Assembly: GCA_009733715.1 (NCBI GenBank)
Contig: WMKJ01000027.1
Location: 61,747-125,746 of the forward strand
Length of the DNA stretch: 64,000 nt
DNA from: Herpomyces periplanetae
Lineage: Eukaryota; Ascomycota; Laboulbeniomycetes; Herpomycetales; Herpomycetaceae
Direction of reading: 5' to 3'
Shown: piece by piece, positions 13,146-23,684 of the stretch
How the letters are laid out: every line of letters begins with the position of its first letter
How positions within the stretch are numbered: position 1 is the first letter of the stretch
Made by a program: the position numbers and the translations under genes
Notes under the pieces: generated by a model
What the model was told of the DNA's origin: nothing
Seen by the model: the letters and a program-made list of their open reading frames with translations, nothing else
The model's database searches: none

Positions 13146-13955
13146 ATGTTCGATGTTCGAAAATTAAGCGCGACATTAACACGGAATGTGCATCCGGTTT
13201 TATACCCGAGGATGTTTGTGTTTTCGGTGTCAGGCGTATTGTTCGCATATTCCTTACCAACAGATGTGGCCGAATTAAGAGATATTGCAGCGTTAATAGC
13301 GTTTACTTGGAAGCAAATATCGCATCGAGTAAGTCGCAAAACTGGAAAAAATGTATCAACGGGTTATAGCTACACCGCACCGGCTACGTCAAAGGTTTAC
13401 TCTCCTATAAACTCTGACGAATATTCTTCTGATTCAAGTAGTTCACTATGCGGTAATGCGAGGAATGATGCTTTAAATGGCCAGGAAAAGTGTTTAACAG
13501 GCATCACTGTGATTACACCCCGTGGCGTATTTTTGGTCCGGCAGTTACAACCTGATCTATTATTTGCTCTTGAAGGTGCAAATCCACCAGGAAAAATTAA
13601 CACGTCCAAAATAATCCCTGAATTTGGTCAAGTCAACACCCCATATGATTCGTCCAGATCTACGACTCTTGCAGCCCCGCGTGATAGCCTCACCTACGGT
13701 TTTCTTAGTTGTAGCGAGGGAAACTCGTTCAATGATAAATATTCATGTGTACCAGATGCGCCCACTGAAAGCACAATTAATCCAATGTACCCAACGTCCG
13801 GAAGTACTTTACTTGGACCTAATCTGCGCTTAAGCTTACTGCGTATTCAACAACTCAAGTTAAACGTGATGGTAGACTATCTTATAACGGAATTACAGAA
13901 AACTTGCTTTATCATGCTTTCTACAGATGTGGATTCTGTTTTCTCGTACACCTGA
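13146..13955 (+). CDS. Roadblock/LC7-like protein (possible LAMTOR2-type Ragulator subunit) with insertions
   Basis: A single frame of 269 residues. I read a split roadblock fold. An N-terminal helix is followed by MFVFSVSGVLFAYSLP and then IAALIAFTWKQI (compare LLLNNEGSLLAYSG...AAIASNIWAAY in LAMTOR2). After a polar Ser/Asn/Asp-rich insertion (about 65-115) come two strands, GITVITPRGVFLVRQLQPDL, matching the ...GRVAITRVANLLLC region. A second, Pro/Ser/Thr-rich insertion (about 150-225) precedes a final amphipathic helix, LRLSLLRIQQLKLNVMVDYL, equivalent to GMLKAKAQALVQYL. Known relatives scaffold Rag GTPases for TORC1 on lysosomes or vacuoles. The assignment rests on pattern alone and could be wrong. 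A TATA box lies upstream. Confidence 0.55.
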   Translation: MFDVRKLSATLTRNVHPVLYPRMFVFSVSGVLFAYSLPTDVAELRDIAALIAFTWKQISHRVSRKTGKNVSTGYSYTAPATSKVYSPINSDEYSSDSSSSLCGNARNDALNGQEKCLTGITVITPRGVFLVRQLQPDLLFALEGANPPGKINTSKIIPEFGQVNTPYDSSRSTTLAAPRDSLTYGFLSCSEGNSFNDKYSCVPDAPTESTINPMYPTSGSTLLGPNLRLSLLRIQQLKLNVMVDYLITELQKTCFIMLSTDVDSVFSYT

Positions 13956-14045
13956 ATTTCTTTTATTTTCTAAACCCGCCTCCAGTTAATTATCGATAGA
14001 CCACATTTGATGAATGTAAGGGAAGCATAATAGAAGTGGTCTAAA

Positions 14046-14479
14046 CTAGGCGAGGGATCTTGCCATAGCAATATATGCGGATGCAGAACTGAGTACGGGT
14101 GTCGTGAATCCGTTGAAAAATTTCACTGATATTAGCAACGCCTTACCATGCTGATCCACACAATAAGATTCGGTAACATATACCACTAGTATAGCGAGTT
14201 TCTCTTCAGGCTTGGCTGACCAATTAATGCCTGGTGATAATCCGTGGAAAGCGATTGACGGCCAATTGTTGATCGAGGCCGAAAACCAAACCCTAGCCAG
14301 TTATAATATGGGAGAAAAAAATCTTCTTGTTAGTTAATCGCATTAGGATCTGATACAAGATGTTGTCAACGTCAATTATCACGTCAACTTAACCGACATG
14401 TGCACAAGAAAGTCCAAGCCAACAAATTTAGTATGTCTAGCAGTATATTTTCAGAGAGAAGCGAATTTTTTTGATGCAT
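14046..14479 (-). CDS. Hypothetical small protein, two exons
   Basis: Exons 14479-14394 and 14292-14046 join in phase (CG|G) across a 101-nt intron with GTTAAG donor, TAACTAAC-like branch site and CTAG acceptor, giving 110 residues. The second exon is an 82-codon frame lacking an early ATG, so simple ORF scanning misses it. It has the alternating hydrophobic and polar pattern of a folded protein (KLAILVVYVTESYCV, ALLISVKFFNGF). I do not recognise the family. It converges on the roadblock-like gene, with 90 bp between stops. The overlapping + strand also holds a shorter open frame (stop at 14335-14337). The minus-strand model is favoured because it is longer and the splice phase works. Confidence 0.4.
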
Positions 14480-15593
14480 GTTGGAACAAGATCCTTGAAT
14501 CAATTCACCAAGTAAATGTGTTTATTAACAAAAGTATCCACACTTAAATACAATAGCAATGCATATCAATGACAATAAAACCATACCGATTAATATGAAC
14601 ATTCTGTATCACATCGCATAGTCGACGAAAATTGCCCTTCAAAGTAACTTCCAAGAAAGCTCATCGCGCCACACAGCCTTATGAAAAACACCGCCACAGA
14701 GTCTCGTATACCACTGGCACGTGATGTTAGGTGTATGGAGAGAATCAGATGACTGGGGTGATATGATTGGACCAAGGGCAATGTGAAAAAAGCAATGAGA
14801 ATAAGATACACTGTTGTCACGGTAACATTGAGTGGTTTTGGTGTATAGTAGTCGTGTAAACAAATTGTGACTGAAAAGGCAAGTTGCGATGGGCCAGACT
14901 GGACTAGAAAAGAAGATGCGATCGGGGAATCAGAAATGGAAACAGCACGTTCGAACTTTCTTTTTGTTTCACACACCCGGAAAATTGTTTTAGCGCTGCC
15001 ATCTTGACGCGTTCCAGCCAGTCGTTCGTTAGGATAATTGTGTACGCAGCATAACTATTTCTTCTTCGTCCATCCAACTTTTCATTCGTCTAAATTCTTC
15101 ATGATTCTCTTGATTTACCCTTTTCCCTTTCCTCGTTTACACCACTAACTGTTGCGCATGCTTATACTCATATTGTCTACTTGTTTATATATGTGAAACA
15201 GTAAATTTATTAAGCTATTACTGGCCTCTTTATCAACTCTTATTAGTTCTCTTATTCGCTACTATTCAATTTTATCACACTCTCCATCCTGACCGTGCAT
15301 CTTCCTTTAACTTTACTTTTCTAATAATTTAGTTAACCCAGTTATTTGTGCATTTTCTCCCCATATCCATTTCCTCAGCAGGCAAACCTGCAAATAGATG
15401 CTCGTGTGCGTGTGAGTGAGTAAAAACTTTCACTATATTATCCAATTTGTGAACATTTAAACTCACTCAAGCGCGTTTCTTACTCCTGTTTTGGTGTCCA
15501 AAGATTTCTACTGTACCAATATTGCACGGCCGCTTACGCGTATGCGTATGCGTGTACGTGCATACTTATACGTTAATCTTCTGTTAATCACCA
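14480..15593. promoter_or_regulatory. Intergenic region with long pyrimidine-rich leader of the SnaD-like gene
   Basis: A CACGTG lies at 14718-14723. From about 15040 to the start codon at 15594 the + strand is C/T-rich, as expected of a long 5' leader. An alternating purine-pyrimidine stretch (about 15535-15563) sits 31 nt before the ATG. A 128-codon minus-strand frame at 14590-14976 has no recognisable content. Confidence 0.45.
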
Positions 15594-18198
15594 ATGGATG
15601 AGTTCATGATTGAAGGTCCCCTCGTGGTGACCACTGCCCCATCTTCCCCTTCACCATCCATGAAATCTTTTACCACATCACCTTTACCATTACCTGCCAC
15701 GTTGAGACCTTTGCAATCCCCTGATCTACCTCAAAATGAAAATTTATTTCTACCTCCTCCACAGTCTTCCGATTCGCCAGTTGAACGTTTACCAGATTCC
15801 CCCAAATCTCCGTTGACCTACGTAATTTCAAGGTCGTTACCATGTTCTCCAACTCCACGGAGACGCAGTATTGCCAATCTTGAAAATATACTTGATGCTG
15901 AAGCATATATACGCAATGAATCCCCTAGAAATGATTCGGGTAGTTCCCGTTCATCATCACCACTTTCGGTATTTCCCAGCGTAATTATCAATCCCAAGTC
16001 ACGGACATCCACTGATTTACGGGACCAACCTTCCCCATTCGCGGCAGTAGGTTCGCCTAACAAAATTACTGCACCTAGTTTAATAATTCAAGATCAGACT
16101 AAACTGCGCTTCCCTTCTGACCGTGCAGAATCTTATGAATCAACTTCATCGTCTTCTACACCAATATCGCAATCTCCTTCATCTTTATCTTCGTCTACAG
16201 GATCTGTTGTATCAGCTGCATCAAGACACGAAGATGATACAATCTCAAATCGCGAAACGTCTAACCCCGGAAGATTAAATGATTCAAACGATACTGCGTC
16301 TTCCATGCCAAATCCATTCAATAATACTAATTCGCCCACTGACGCCCATCTGCAAGGCATGGTGGCACGATTCAATGCTCTCGACATATCGGATCCACTA
16401 GAAAGAAAGTTGCGTCTTGAACTAGCCCTTAAGAGATCTGAAGTCGCTCGAGAAGCTGCAGAGAGTGAGCTCCACAAACTCCGTAGCGAGAGATCAATGT
16501 ATGAAAATGAGTTACGAACATTACGTCTAAACGTGATTAACTACCGTCGACAACGGGATGAAACCAATGAACGTGAGCAGCGCATCATGAAGCAATTTGA
16601 CGATTTGATGGTAAGTGGGCAAATGCACTCAGGCGGAAGGGAGTTATCTGAATCCGGGCTGACCAAGAATTTAGAAAAATCAAGGGCAATGTCAAACGGG
16701 ATTTAAGAATGAAATTCGTCGACTTCGTAAAGAAGCCTTCAAGTCGTCATCGGTAGTCGTTAAATTACAGGAAGAAAACAAAGAGGCCAAGAAAACTCTA
16801 AAAGTTATTCAAGCCCAACTGGACGATGAGCGAAAGGCCGTCCTTCGGTTTAAAGAAGAAGCCTTTGCTGCGCAGTACGAGTTAGTAGGGAAGGATGAGA
16901 AACTGAATCAGGCTATGGGACGAATAAAGCTGCTAGAAAATGAAATTACATGTCTTCAAAGTAACAAGAATGACGACACTAAAAGTGAGTGCGATGAAGG
17001 ATCTAAGTCATCTACTGGTGTTGTGGAAAAAAATGTCGAGGCGAAGACCAAAAGTGTTGTGGGTGGAGCAACCGAGATGGAGGCGGGTGGTAAAATTAAT
17101 GGAGAAAACGAAGCGCGGTTGATAAACGTCATAAAGACGCTGCTAAAAAAATTGGAATTGGAAAAGAGAATACGGGAGAAGGCAGAAGATCTGGTAGATT
17201 TTATGAAAATGGAATGCGAGTTTGGATGTTGTGGATGTCGTTTGCACGATGATATTGAGTTGAGACCTGGACAGCATAAATGTGAGGAATGTAGCAGGAA
17301 GGAACTTCGATCCATCAGATTAAAGAGTAAACCGGGGATGGATTCAACTCAAGGATCACTGGATAGGTCGGGAAATGAACGATCAGTTTTGGCGCCGCCA
17401 ACAGGAGACATAAAGACAGAAACAAATTATTCGAACGTAGACATTAGTACATATCGAGAAAAGGAGGCCCCTAGGGCAAAGACACTCAAGTTGCCAAATC
17501 CATTACCAGAGCAGTTAGTAACTTTATGGAATAGAGGTGATCAGCAAGCACCAAGTTTAGCAATTCGTAGCGGTGTGAATGCATCGTGGGGAATGGGGAG
17601 TCATTATACAGAGCCTGTGAGGAGCAAGAGTCCTCCACCAACAAGCTCAAGAGTAATGGGTAGCGGGATTAAGACTCCACACAGAACCACTGGATCGATC
17701 AAGACTTCAACATGCGTTACAGATCGAATAAGTTTAAGTCGAGAAAGTTCCCGCGAATTACACGCGCCGACCACATGTCCCCCTGGAGGGGGAGGATCGG
17801 CAAATCTTATGTTGAACAGCACGAATACACTTCCTCCACCCGCAATGTTACCACCGCCAGCATCACCATCAGTCCGACATGCTGATGGTAGTATCAACCG
17901 AGCAGCAGTATTGGAACTGATTGAGCAGAGACGTGGACGAGCCGAGTATTTGGCGAAACGAGCGGAAACTACAGCAACATTATCTAATTCAACTATTCTC
18001 ACGTCATCAGTGAGTCCTTGTAAGGGTATTCCGGTGCTTCAAACGTCAACTTCAATGGCACGGCTAGCAAGCTCAACTAGCTCATTGGGATCTGTAGCCT
18101 CTGCTTCATCTTCAGGATCTTCACGGTCAGATGGGGTACCAACGTCGCACACAGGTCACGAAACATTTCAAACACATATGACGATACCAGTAGATTAG
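15594..18198 (+). CDS. Coiled-coil protein resembling spindle pole body-associated SnaD
   Basis: Two exons, 15594-16610 and 16675-18198, flank a 64-nt intron (GTAAGT...TTTAG, phase 0), giving 846 residues. The first third is Ser/Pro/Thr-rich and disordered. A long coiled coil follows (from about residue 265, LERKLRLELALKRSEVAREAAESEL, running through the splice junction to about residue 500). After it comes the short cysteine segment MECEFGCCGCRLHDD, then a CEEC pair, and a low-complexity Ser/Thr/Pro tail. The cysteine block after a coiled coil is what I remember of fungal SnaD-like proteins, which act at spindle pole bodies. This family memory is not checked. The coiled-coil start also recalls Sec2-type exchange factors, but the Sec2 core is not evident. 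Confidence 0.6.
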
Positions 18199-18374
18199 TG
18201 AGGTGATGGTGTTTTGGCGTTTGGATTTTTTAGATTATCCGTTAACACAGTATAAATTGGGTATGTTGAACTTGATGCGATTATTTGTTTAGATTTAACA
18301 GTTTGGAATGGGAGTCCAGGGTGAACAAGTCCTCAAAAATGTATAAAGTCAAATGTATACGCAGAGAGAAACAG

Positions 18375-18950
18375 TCACGATGCCACTGGGGTGGATTCCT
18401 CGATAACCAAAGCAGTAGCCGCAGGCCTAGAAGTTTCATTGTTTTGCTTTAGCTGGGCTTCCAGACGCTGAGACAATTCCTCAAGAGCAGCAAGCCGCTC
18501 AGCAACATTTTCGCGTCGTTCGCCTTCTTTACGTCGGGATCGCCAAGCTTCAAAAAGTAGAGCAGATCCGGCAACGAGAAACATGAATGATTCAGATATA
18601 AAGTTAGCACCGGTTTCAATAGCCTTAGCTTCGCTGAGAGGGCGGATACGCGGAACACGTTTCGATTCGGAATGCGATGGAGACGGGGTGGACGCAGACG
18701 TTGATGTTGATGGAGAACTGTTAGGCGAAGAAGTGGAAGTAGAAGTTGATGAAGAGGCTTTTGCGGGAGGAGTATCAACTTTGAGCAAATTCAATCGTAA
18801 CATCATGTCGACACGATGTAAACGTTGGGCAAATTGAACACAAACGTGTCGAAATCTGTCATGTTCCCGTGCGGCGTGCTTAATATACGACGCAATCGGT
18901 TTTGATAGCGTACGCACGACCAAAGAGCCAAGTTTCAGGGTTAAAGACAT
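18375..18950 (-). CDS. OPA3: OPA3-like mitochondrial membrane protein
   Basis: 191 residues in one exon. The N terminus (MSLTLKLGSLVVRTLSKPIASYIKHAAREHDRFRHVCVQFAQRLHR) follows the OPA3 pattern of a KLGSL start, a conserved KPIA segment and F...C...AQ..HR. The C-terminal half carries the membrane-associated segment ISESFMFLVAGSALLFEAWRSRRKE and a coiled coil (RLAALEELSQRLEAQL), both typical of the family. A Ser/Thr/Pro-rich linker of about 40 residues replaces the usual short middle region. OPA3 proteins locate to mitochondria and affect morphology and metabolism, though their molecular role is unclear. The gene is convergent with the SnaD-like gene. A CACGTG at 19082-19087 lies about 130 bp upstream. 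Confidence 0.9.
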   Translation of the reverse strand: MSLTLKLGSLVVRTLSKPIASYIKHAAREHDRFRHVCVQFAQRLHRVDMMLRLNLLKVDTPPAKASSSTSTSTSSPNSSPSTSTSASTPSPSHSESKRVPRIRPLSEAKAIETGANFISESFMFLVAGSALLFEAWRSRRKEGERRENVAERLAALEELSQRLEAQLKQNNETSRPAATALVIEESTPVAS

Positions 18951-19157
18951 TTAATTCTTCGCCTTAGCACGCGATTAATTAAGTTCAAATAATTAAAGTC
19001 ACGGTTGAACATTCAAAAGCTACACGCTCGTAACGAACGCGTAAAAGATCGTGAGGTTTTAAGTATGAATGAGGTTATTAGCACGTGATTCCGGAGACAG
19101 GATCGGGCCGAAGGGGTGTCAGGGACGGTGGGCCGAGAGACAGGACCGAGGACGTGA

Positions 19158-21203
19158 TCACATGTTTGGGGCAAGCAAATCGTATTTTACACAGGATTCG
19201 ACGTGTTGAACGCTTGACAATAAAAAGTGGCGAGCTTCAAGGCCAGCGCGAACCAAAAACAAGATATTTAGGATATTGGTTTGTGATGCGATATCACTGG
19301 GATGGGAATTAGAATCGTGTGATAGAGTGGAAAATTCGGAGGGTTTTATAGTACCAAGACGACGTAGTAAGGGTAGGGCGTGAGCAAAAAGATCCATTTC
19401 TGGGTCGAGTTGTCGTCCAATGCCTTCTAGGAGTAGCATACCCAGAATAACATTTACAAATTCACCCTCAAGGCGTACATGATGCTTTCGGACTAGAGTG
19501 AGAACGTTGGATAAAACATCACAGAAACGAATTACACCTAGTGTAAATGTTCGACTTTTAACATTGAGGACTAAATTTTGCATATGTAAAGCAAAAATAT
19601 CCGAATCAATTACAGATTGGGGAGTACGACAACGCTCAATCATTAATCGACCGGCACTTAGACCATCAAATTTAGCAACAGCTGTAAATAAGTGTAAAAA
19701 GTTCAATCGATTGACCTGGGAAAGCTCGCTTACTAGACCAGCATCGAGAAAGATGATTTGAGTAGTATAACCTTGAGCGTAAAGTTTTTCAAGGGAGAGT
19801 TTCCAGGCAGTTGGCTCGGTAGCGCGAGCGTGCAGCTCGTGAAGAAAGTTTTGCGTAACATTAGTATCCGGACCCGGGCCGAGATCAGGCTCATTCCAAT
19901 ATCGTGAGGTAAACGGTGATGAAGATGAGCGTGTGAATCGCACGAGAATATTACCAGGGTGTAGATCTGCATGTACAAAATTATCAATGAGTAGCATTTG
20001 AAGAAATGCCTGTAAGCCTTGATTTGCCAAAACTTTGCTAAATGGGCCACCACCACGCGTTAAGAAATCACCAAGGGGAAGCCCAAGTGCATATTCTTCG
20101 ACAAGCAGGTCCCGGGTAGTGAATTGCAAGTAGGGAAAGGGAAACCACGCACTTGAGCGATTTTCAAAATTGCGGCGAAACCGAGCTAAATTAGCCGCTT
20201 CACAGCGTAGGTCAAGTTGAGATCGCATCATACAGCCGAACTGCGCGACTTCATCGGGTAAAGAATACCATTGGAGCGTGGGTATAGCATGTATGACTTG
20301 AGCGAAGAATTTCATAATACGTAGATCCCGCTCGATACGATGTCCAACGTTGGGATGTAAAACCTTGAGGGCAACGTACGATGAAGGGGGCGGCGTAAGG
20401 GTGTCTGAGAGTGACGATGAGTTATTAAGTGGCAGTACGTCAGGCCTAAGCGTTGCTTTGTAAACTTGCGCTATAGCGCCAACTCCGATTGGAAGTTTGT
20501 CGAATTCGAGAAATATATGGTCTAATGAGTCTTGATTGAAGGCTCGCGTAATAACTTGTTGCGTATGCTCAAAGGCATGCGGGGAGGCATTAGAATGTAG
20601 CTTTCGTAAAACATGACACAGCTCAACTGGAAATACATCACAACGTGAAGCAGCCCATTGTCCAAGTTTAATGAAAGCAGGACCAGCTCGCTGTAAGGAT
20701 ATGACTAATAGTCGATACCAAAGCAAGGTACCACTTCGTTCATTGTTTCGTAGAGAGTTGCGAGCGCCGAACTGCCTAACCGGTAAGCATATGATGAGGG
20801 GAAGAAATATGAAAACCAAATGCCAGAATCGACAAATGGTCAAAAATTGTTCCCATAAACAGTGTAGAAGGGAGGTAATTTCCCGGGTGGAAGATTTTGC
20901 ATCAACAACAGCTGTAACAGATGTGGATTCAATAGTTTCGCAGGCGCATACATGTGAATTAAACGGTAATACAGAAAAGGCCAATAAGCCCGTTATAGAT
21001 AACGTAGCAACTCGCATAGTACGAGGCATACGATAAGTAATTTGATTTTGGGGGCATTTGGATAAACAGTGTTTGTATAGTACACGATGTGAAGGAGATT
21101 TTATAAGCGAGACATACTTGATCGAACGGACGATACAAGCGTTTTGGCTAGCGCGACACACGGAAATCATGCGCAAGTCGAAGAAATTGGTGCGAAGGCA
21201 CAA
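19158..21203 (-). CDS. CQD1: UbiB/ADCK-family atypical kinase, Cqd1/ADCK2-like
   Basis: 681 residues in one exon. The UbiB signatures are present: the KxGQ motif in AFIKLGQWAASR (about 177-188), the Ala/Gly-rich loop IGVGAIAQVYKATL, an invariant-Lys strand YVALKVLHPNV, the catalytic HADLHPGNILVR, and a metal-binding FLDAGLV where canonical kinases have DFG. The DAG variant and the length fit the ADCK2/Cqd1 branch, inner-membrane proteins linked to coenzyme Q and lipid distribution in mitochondria. The N terminus has two candidate starts (codons 1 and 12) followed by a basic presequence and a hydrophobic segment at about 126-141. A Ser/Pro-rich linker splits the ATP-binding lobe. I infer lipid-related function from the family only. 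Confidence 0.92.
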   Translation of the reverse strand: MCLRTNFFDLRMISVCRASQNACIVRSIKYVSLIKSPSHRVLYKHCLSKCPQNQITYRMPRTMRVATLSITGLLAFSVLPFNSHVCACETIESTSVTAVVDAKSSTREITSLLHCLWEQFLTICRFWHLVFIFLPLIICLPVRQFGARNSLRNNERSGTLLWYRLLVISLQRAGPAFIKLGQWAASRCDVFPVELCHVLRKLHSNASPHAFEHTQQVITRAFNQDSLDHIFLEFDKLPIGVGAIAQVYKATLRPDVLPLNNSSSLSDTLTPPPSSYVALKVLHPNVGHRIERDLRIMKFFAQVIHAIPTLQWYSLPDEVAQFGCMMRSQLDLRCEAANLARFRRNFENRSSAWFPFPYLQFTTRDLLVEEYALGLPLGDFLTRGGGPFSKVLANQGLQAFLQMLLIDNFVHADLHPGNILVRFTRSSSSPFTSRYWNEPDLGPGPDTNVTQNFLHELHARATEPTAWKLSLEKLYAQGYTTQIIFLDAGLVSELSQVNRLNFLHLFTAVAKFDGLSAGRLMIERCRTPQSVIDSDIFALHMQNLVLNVKSRTFTLGVIRFCDVLSNVLTLVRKHHVRLEGEFVNVILGMLLLEGIGRQLDPEMDLFAHALPLLRRLGTIKPSEFSTLSHDSNSHPSDIASQTNILNILFLVRAGLEARHFLLSSVQHVESCVKYDLLAPNM

Positions 21204-21827
21204 TTTTAAAAATATACAAAGGAAAGAAGCCTTAAAAAAACACTTCGTGAAGATAATAATTAATTGGGATAAAATGTACTGTAGAACTTGAAAGTTGAAC
21301 TTTACGCGCTCTCGACGCGTGGCAAGCTCAACTCATGACGTAAGAGCGAACCGTGTGGCACAGTTGAGTTAGTGGGGTTTGGAGGGCACGGAGAGGGACG
21401 ACAAGGGAAGGGGAGCGGGCGAAGGAATAAAAAATGTTGGTCTGGAGTAGTTTGTACGTTCGGGACTTGCATATTTAATTTGTCTTGTATACTTGCACGT
21501 TAAAAAAATTTAAGAATTTTCAAGTAAAGGTATTTAAGTTTACTCACGTTTAATATGGGCGAGGGTGTCTGCAGGTTTTAAAAGATAAACCGTTTACCCA
21601 AATATATCGTGACTTACAACGACTTAGTCTTATACTCACAAGCAGGCAGGCTCACACACACGCACACGCTTACGCGGCGACACTTTAGTATACTCAAGGT
21701 TAGAAAGGAAACAAATTATTATGAATAGTGTAAGTGTATAGTGAGGAAAGTAAATAAATTTGGTGTACGGTAGTTTATATATGAATACTTATGGGTACAG
21801 ACAACGGTTCCTCTCGCGACAGCGGGA
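21204..21827. promoter_or_regulatory. Divergent CQD1 / ERG25 promoter region
   Basis: This region separates divergent genes. It holds a CRE-like TGACGTAA (21336-21343), a G/A-rich stretch from about 21365 to 21430, and an alternating CA/CG tract at 21652-21669. No coding sequence was recognised. Regulatory function is inferred from position. Confidence 0.45.
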
Positions 21828-23684
21828 ATGAGTAATGGGGGATTCTGGGATGAGTATTCACGAGTCAATCTATTGCAAAAGGAGTTGAATGTGATGGAAA
21901 AATTGTGGATGACATGGTATAATTTTATGAACAATGATATTTTGGCTACGGGTTTAATGTCATTTATAATTCATGAAATTGTCTACTTTGGGAGATGCTT
22001 ACCTTGGATCTTAATTGATCGACTATCCTTGTTTCGTCGTTACAAGATTCAAAATGTAAGTTTGCCTGCACCAAACGGCGTATTGGGGCACAGATTAAGT
22101 AAAGTTAATGCGGACTTATGAGCACAATCCGGTAACGATTAACATGATGTATACAGAAAGTGCCGAGTTCACGCGATCAACTACGATGTGGATTACTTGT
22201 TCTCCTGTCACACTTTACCGTTGAATTGCCACAGATATGGTGAGTCCAATTTATATGCACTAGCATACCACACAGATTAAACTAGATAGCGGGACTTTGA
22301 CTCGCGTAAATACGCCATTGTTTCCCCACACTTTAACTAATTTGAAAGGGGAATGAATACAATATGTGACGTAAAATTCACAAGATTGGCTGAAGGAATG
22401 ATGGAAGGATGAACGAGAAGGATGAACGGATGGATGGAAACTGCGGTAAGATTTATAGCAAAAGCAAGTGGATGTGAAGCAATGGGGGTTGAAACTGGGG
22501 AATGAAGGTTGGTGCGATAAACGGAGAGGGTAAAAGAAGAGGGGGAAAAGGGCATTCAAAATGAATCACAATATAAAGGGAAGAACGGAAGATTTTGGCA
22601 GTTAAAAGATGGAGAAGCCGAGGGAAGAAGAGACGGGCCGAGTTAGGAAAGAAAGAGCAGCCGAGAATTGCTTTTTCTCAGCCCTACGATAAGGCTGATG
22701 ACGTCATTCCCCCCAGCGACCTCCACTTCCCTTGCTTATTTCGACGTTTTCTTTATCTTGACAGCTGTCGTTACTTTGTTCGAGTTAACCCTTGAAAGCT
22801 GTATTGAGGTGTATTGGTATGTGTATATCCCCTCTCCCGTTTCTTATTTTTTTCTCCGCAAATCGTCCTTCCATCGTCTCGTTTACTCTCTTCATCTTGC
22901 TAACGCTTGTAAATTTGCTTCCCCTCTATTTTGCAGGACATCTTTACCGTCATGACATCATCCTTACATCCTTCCGTTCCCCCCCCTCATCTCATCTCAT
23001 CTCTCAACCTCCAATCAAATGCACTTTTCCCATTCTCCTCTTTCGTGATTACCGTTTACGGTATTTTGTTGCATTAGCGCAATTGTAAACGTGGGATTTC
23101 TTTTTCACAGTTAACTGACCTGAAAAAGGCTATTCCATCCAGTTGCTACGTTCTTCGGGTTATCAACATCAGTTCCCTTCCCTCCAGCTTGGAAAATAGC
23201 CATGCAAGTGGCTATATTCTTCGTACTCGAGGATACCTGGCATTACTTTACGCATCGTGCAATGCATCGTTCTGCCTTCCTGTACAAAACCGTTCATAAA
23301 ATTCATCACCAATTCTCAGCACCTTTTGGACTTGCGGCGGAGTACGCTTCTCCTATTGAAGTAATGCTCCTCGGTCTCGGTACCATCGGTTCACCAATCT
23401 TATGGTGTTGTCTTACTCATGATCTGCACATCTTTACAATGTACATATTCATCATTCTCCGTCTTTTTCAGGCTATTGATGCACATTCGGGATACGAGTT
23501 TCCTTGGTCATTGCACCACTTTTTGCCATTCTGGGCTGGTGCAGATCATCATGACCTTCATCATGAGAAGTTTATCGGCAACTATTCGTCAAGCTTTCGC
23601 TGGTGGGATTATCTTCTCGATACAGAGAATTCCCCCCACGCTAATCAACAACGCCGTCAGAAACTCACCAAAAAGCAATCTTAA
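21828..23684 (+). CDS. ERG25: C-4 methylsterol oxidase (methylsterol monooxygenase)
   Basis: Three exons: 21828-22055, 22157-22239 and 23129-23684, giving 288 residues with matching phases. Erg25 removes the C-4 methyl groups of sterol precursors at the endoplasmic reticulum during ergosterol synthesis. The di-iron histidine clusters are intact: HRAMH, HKIHH and HHDLHH, with EDTWHYFTHR, HSGYEFPWSLHHFLPFWAGADHHDLHHEKFIGNYSSSFRWWDYLLDTE as a whole diagnostic. The first exon carries the membrane segment FIIHEIVYFGRCLPW. The second intron (22240-23128) is 889 nt, by far the longest in the window. Homology is continuous across it (QIW|LFHPVATFFG), so no exon is hidden inside. It ends with an AAAAAG acceptor. 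Confidence 0.95.
22240..23128 (+). other. Long ERG25 intron with internal CRE and purine-to-pyrimidine switch
   Basis: The donor is GTGAGT, and a TTAACTGAC-type branch site lies just before the acceptor. About 22370-22660 is purine-rich on the + strand and about 22730-23070 is pyrimidine-rich. A perfect TGACGTCA (22699-22706) sits at the switch point. Short open frames in the intron reflect the biased composition. Confidence 0.7.

Noticed and set aside
14590-14976. 128-codon minus-strand frame
   Set aside because: No recognisable motif. The better-supported small gene lies just downstream at 14046-14479.
22337-23088. Several open frames on both strands inside the ERG25 intron
   Set aside because: They follow the purine and pyrimidine bias, and ERG25 homology is continuous across the intron.
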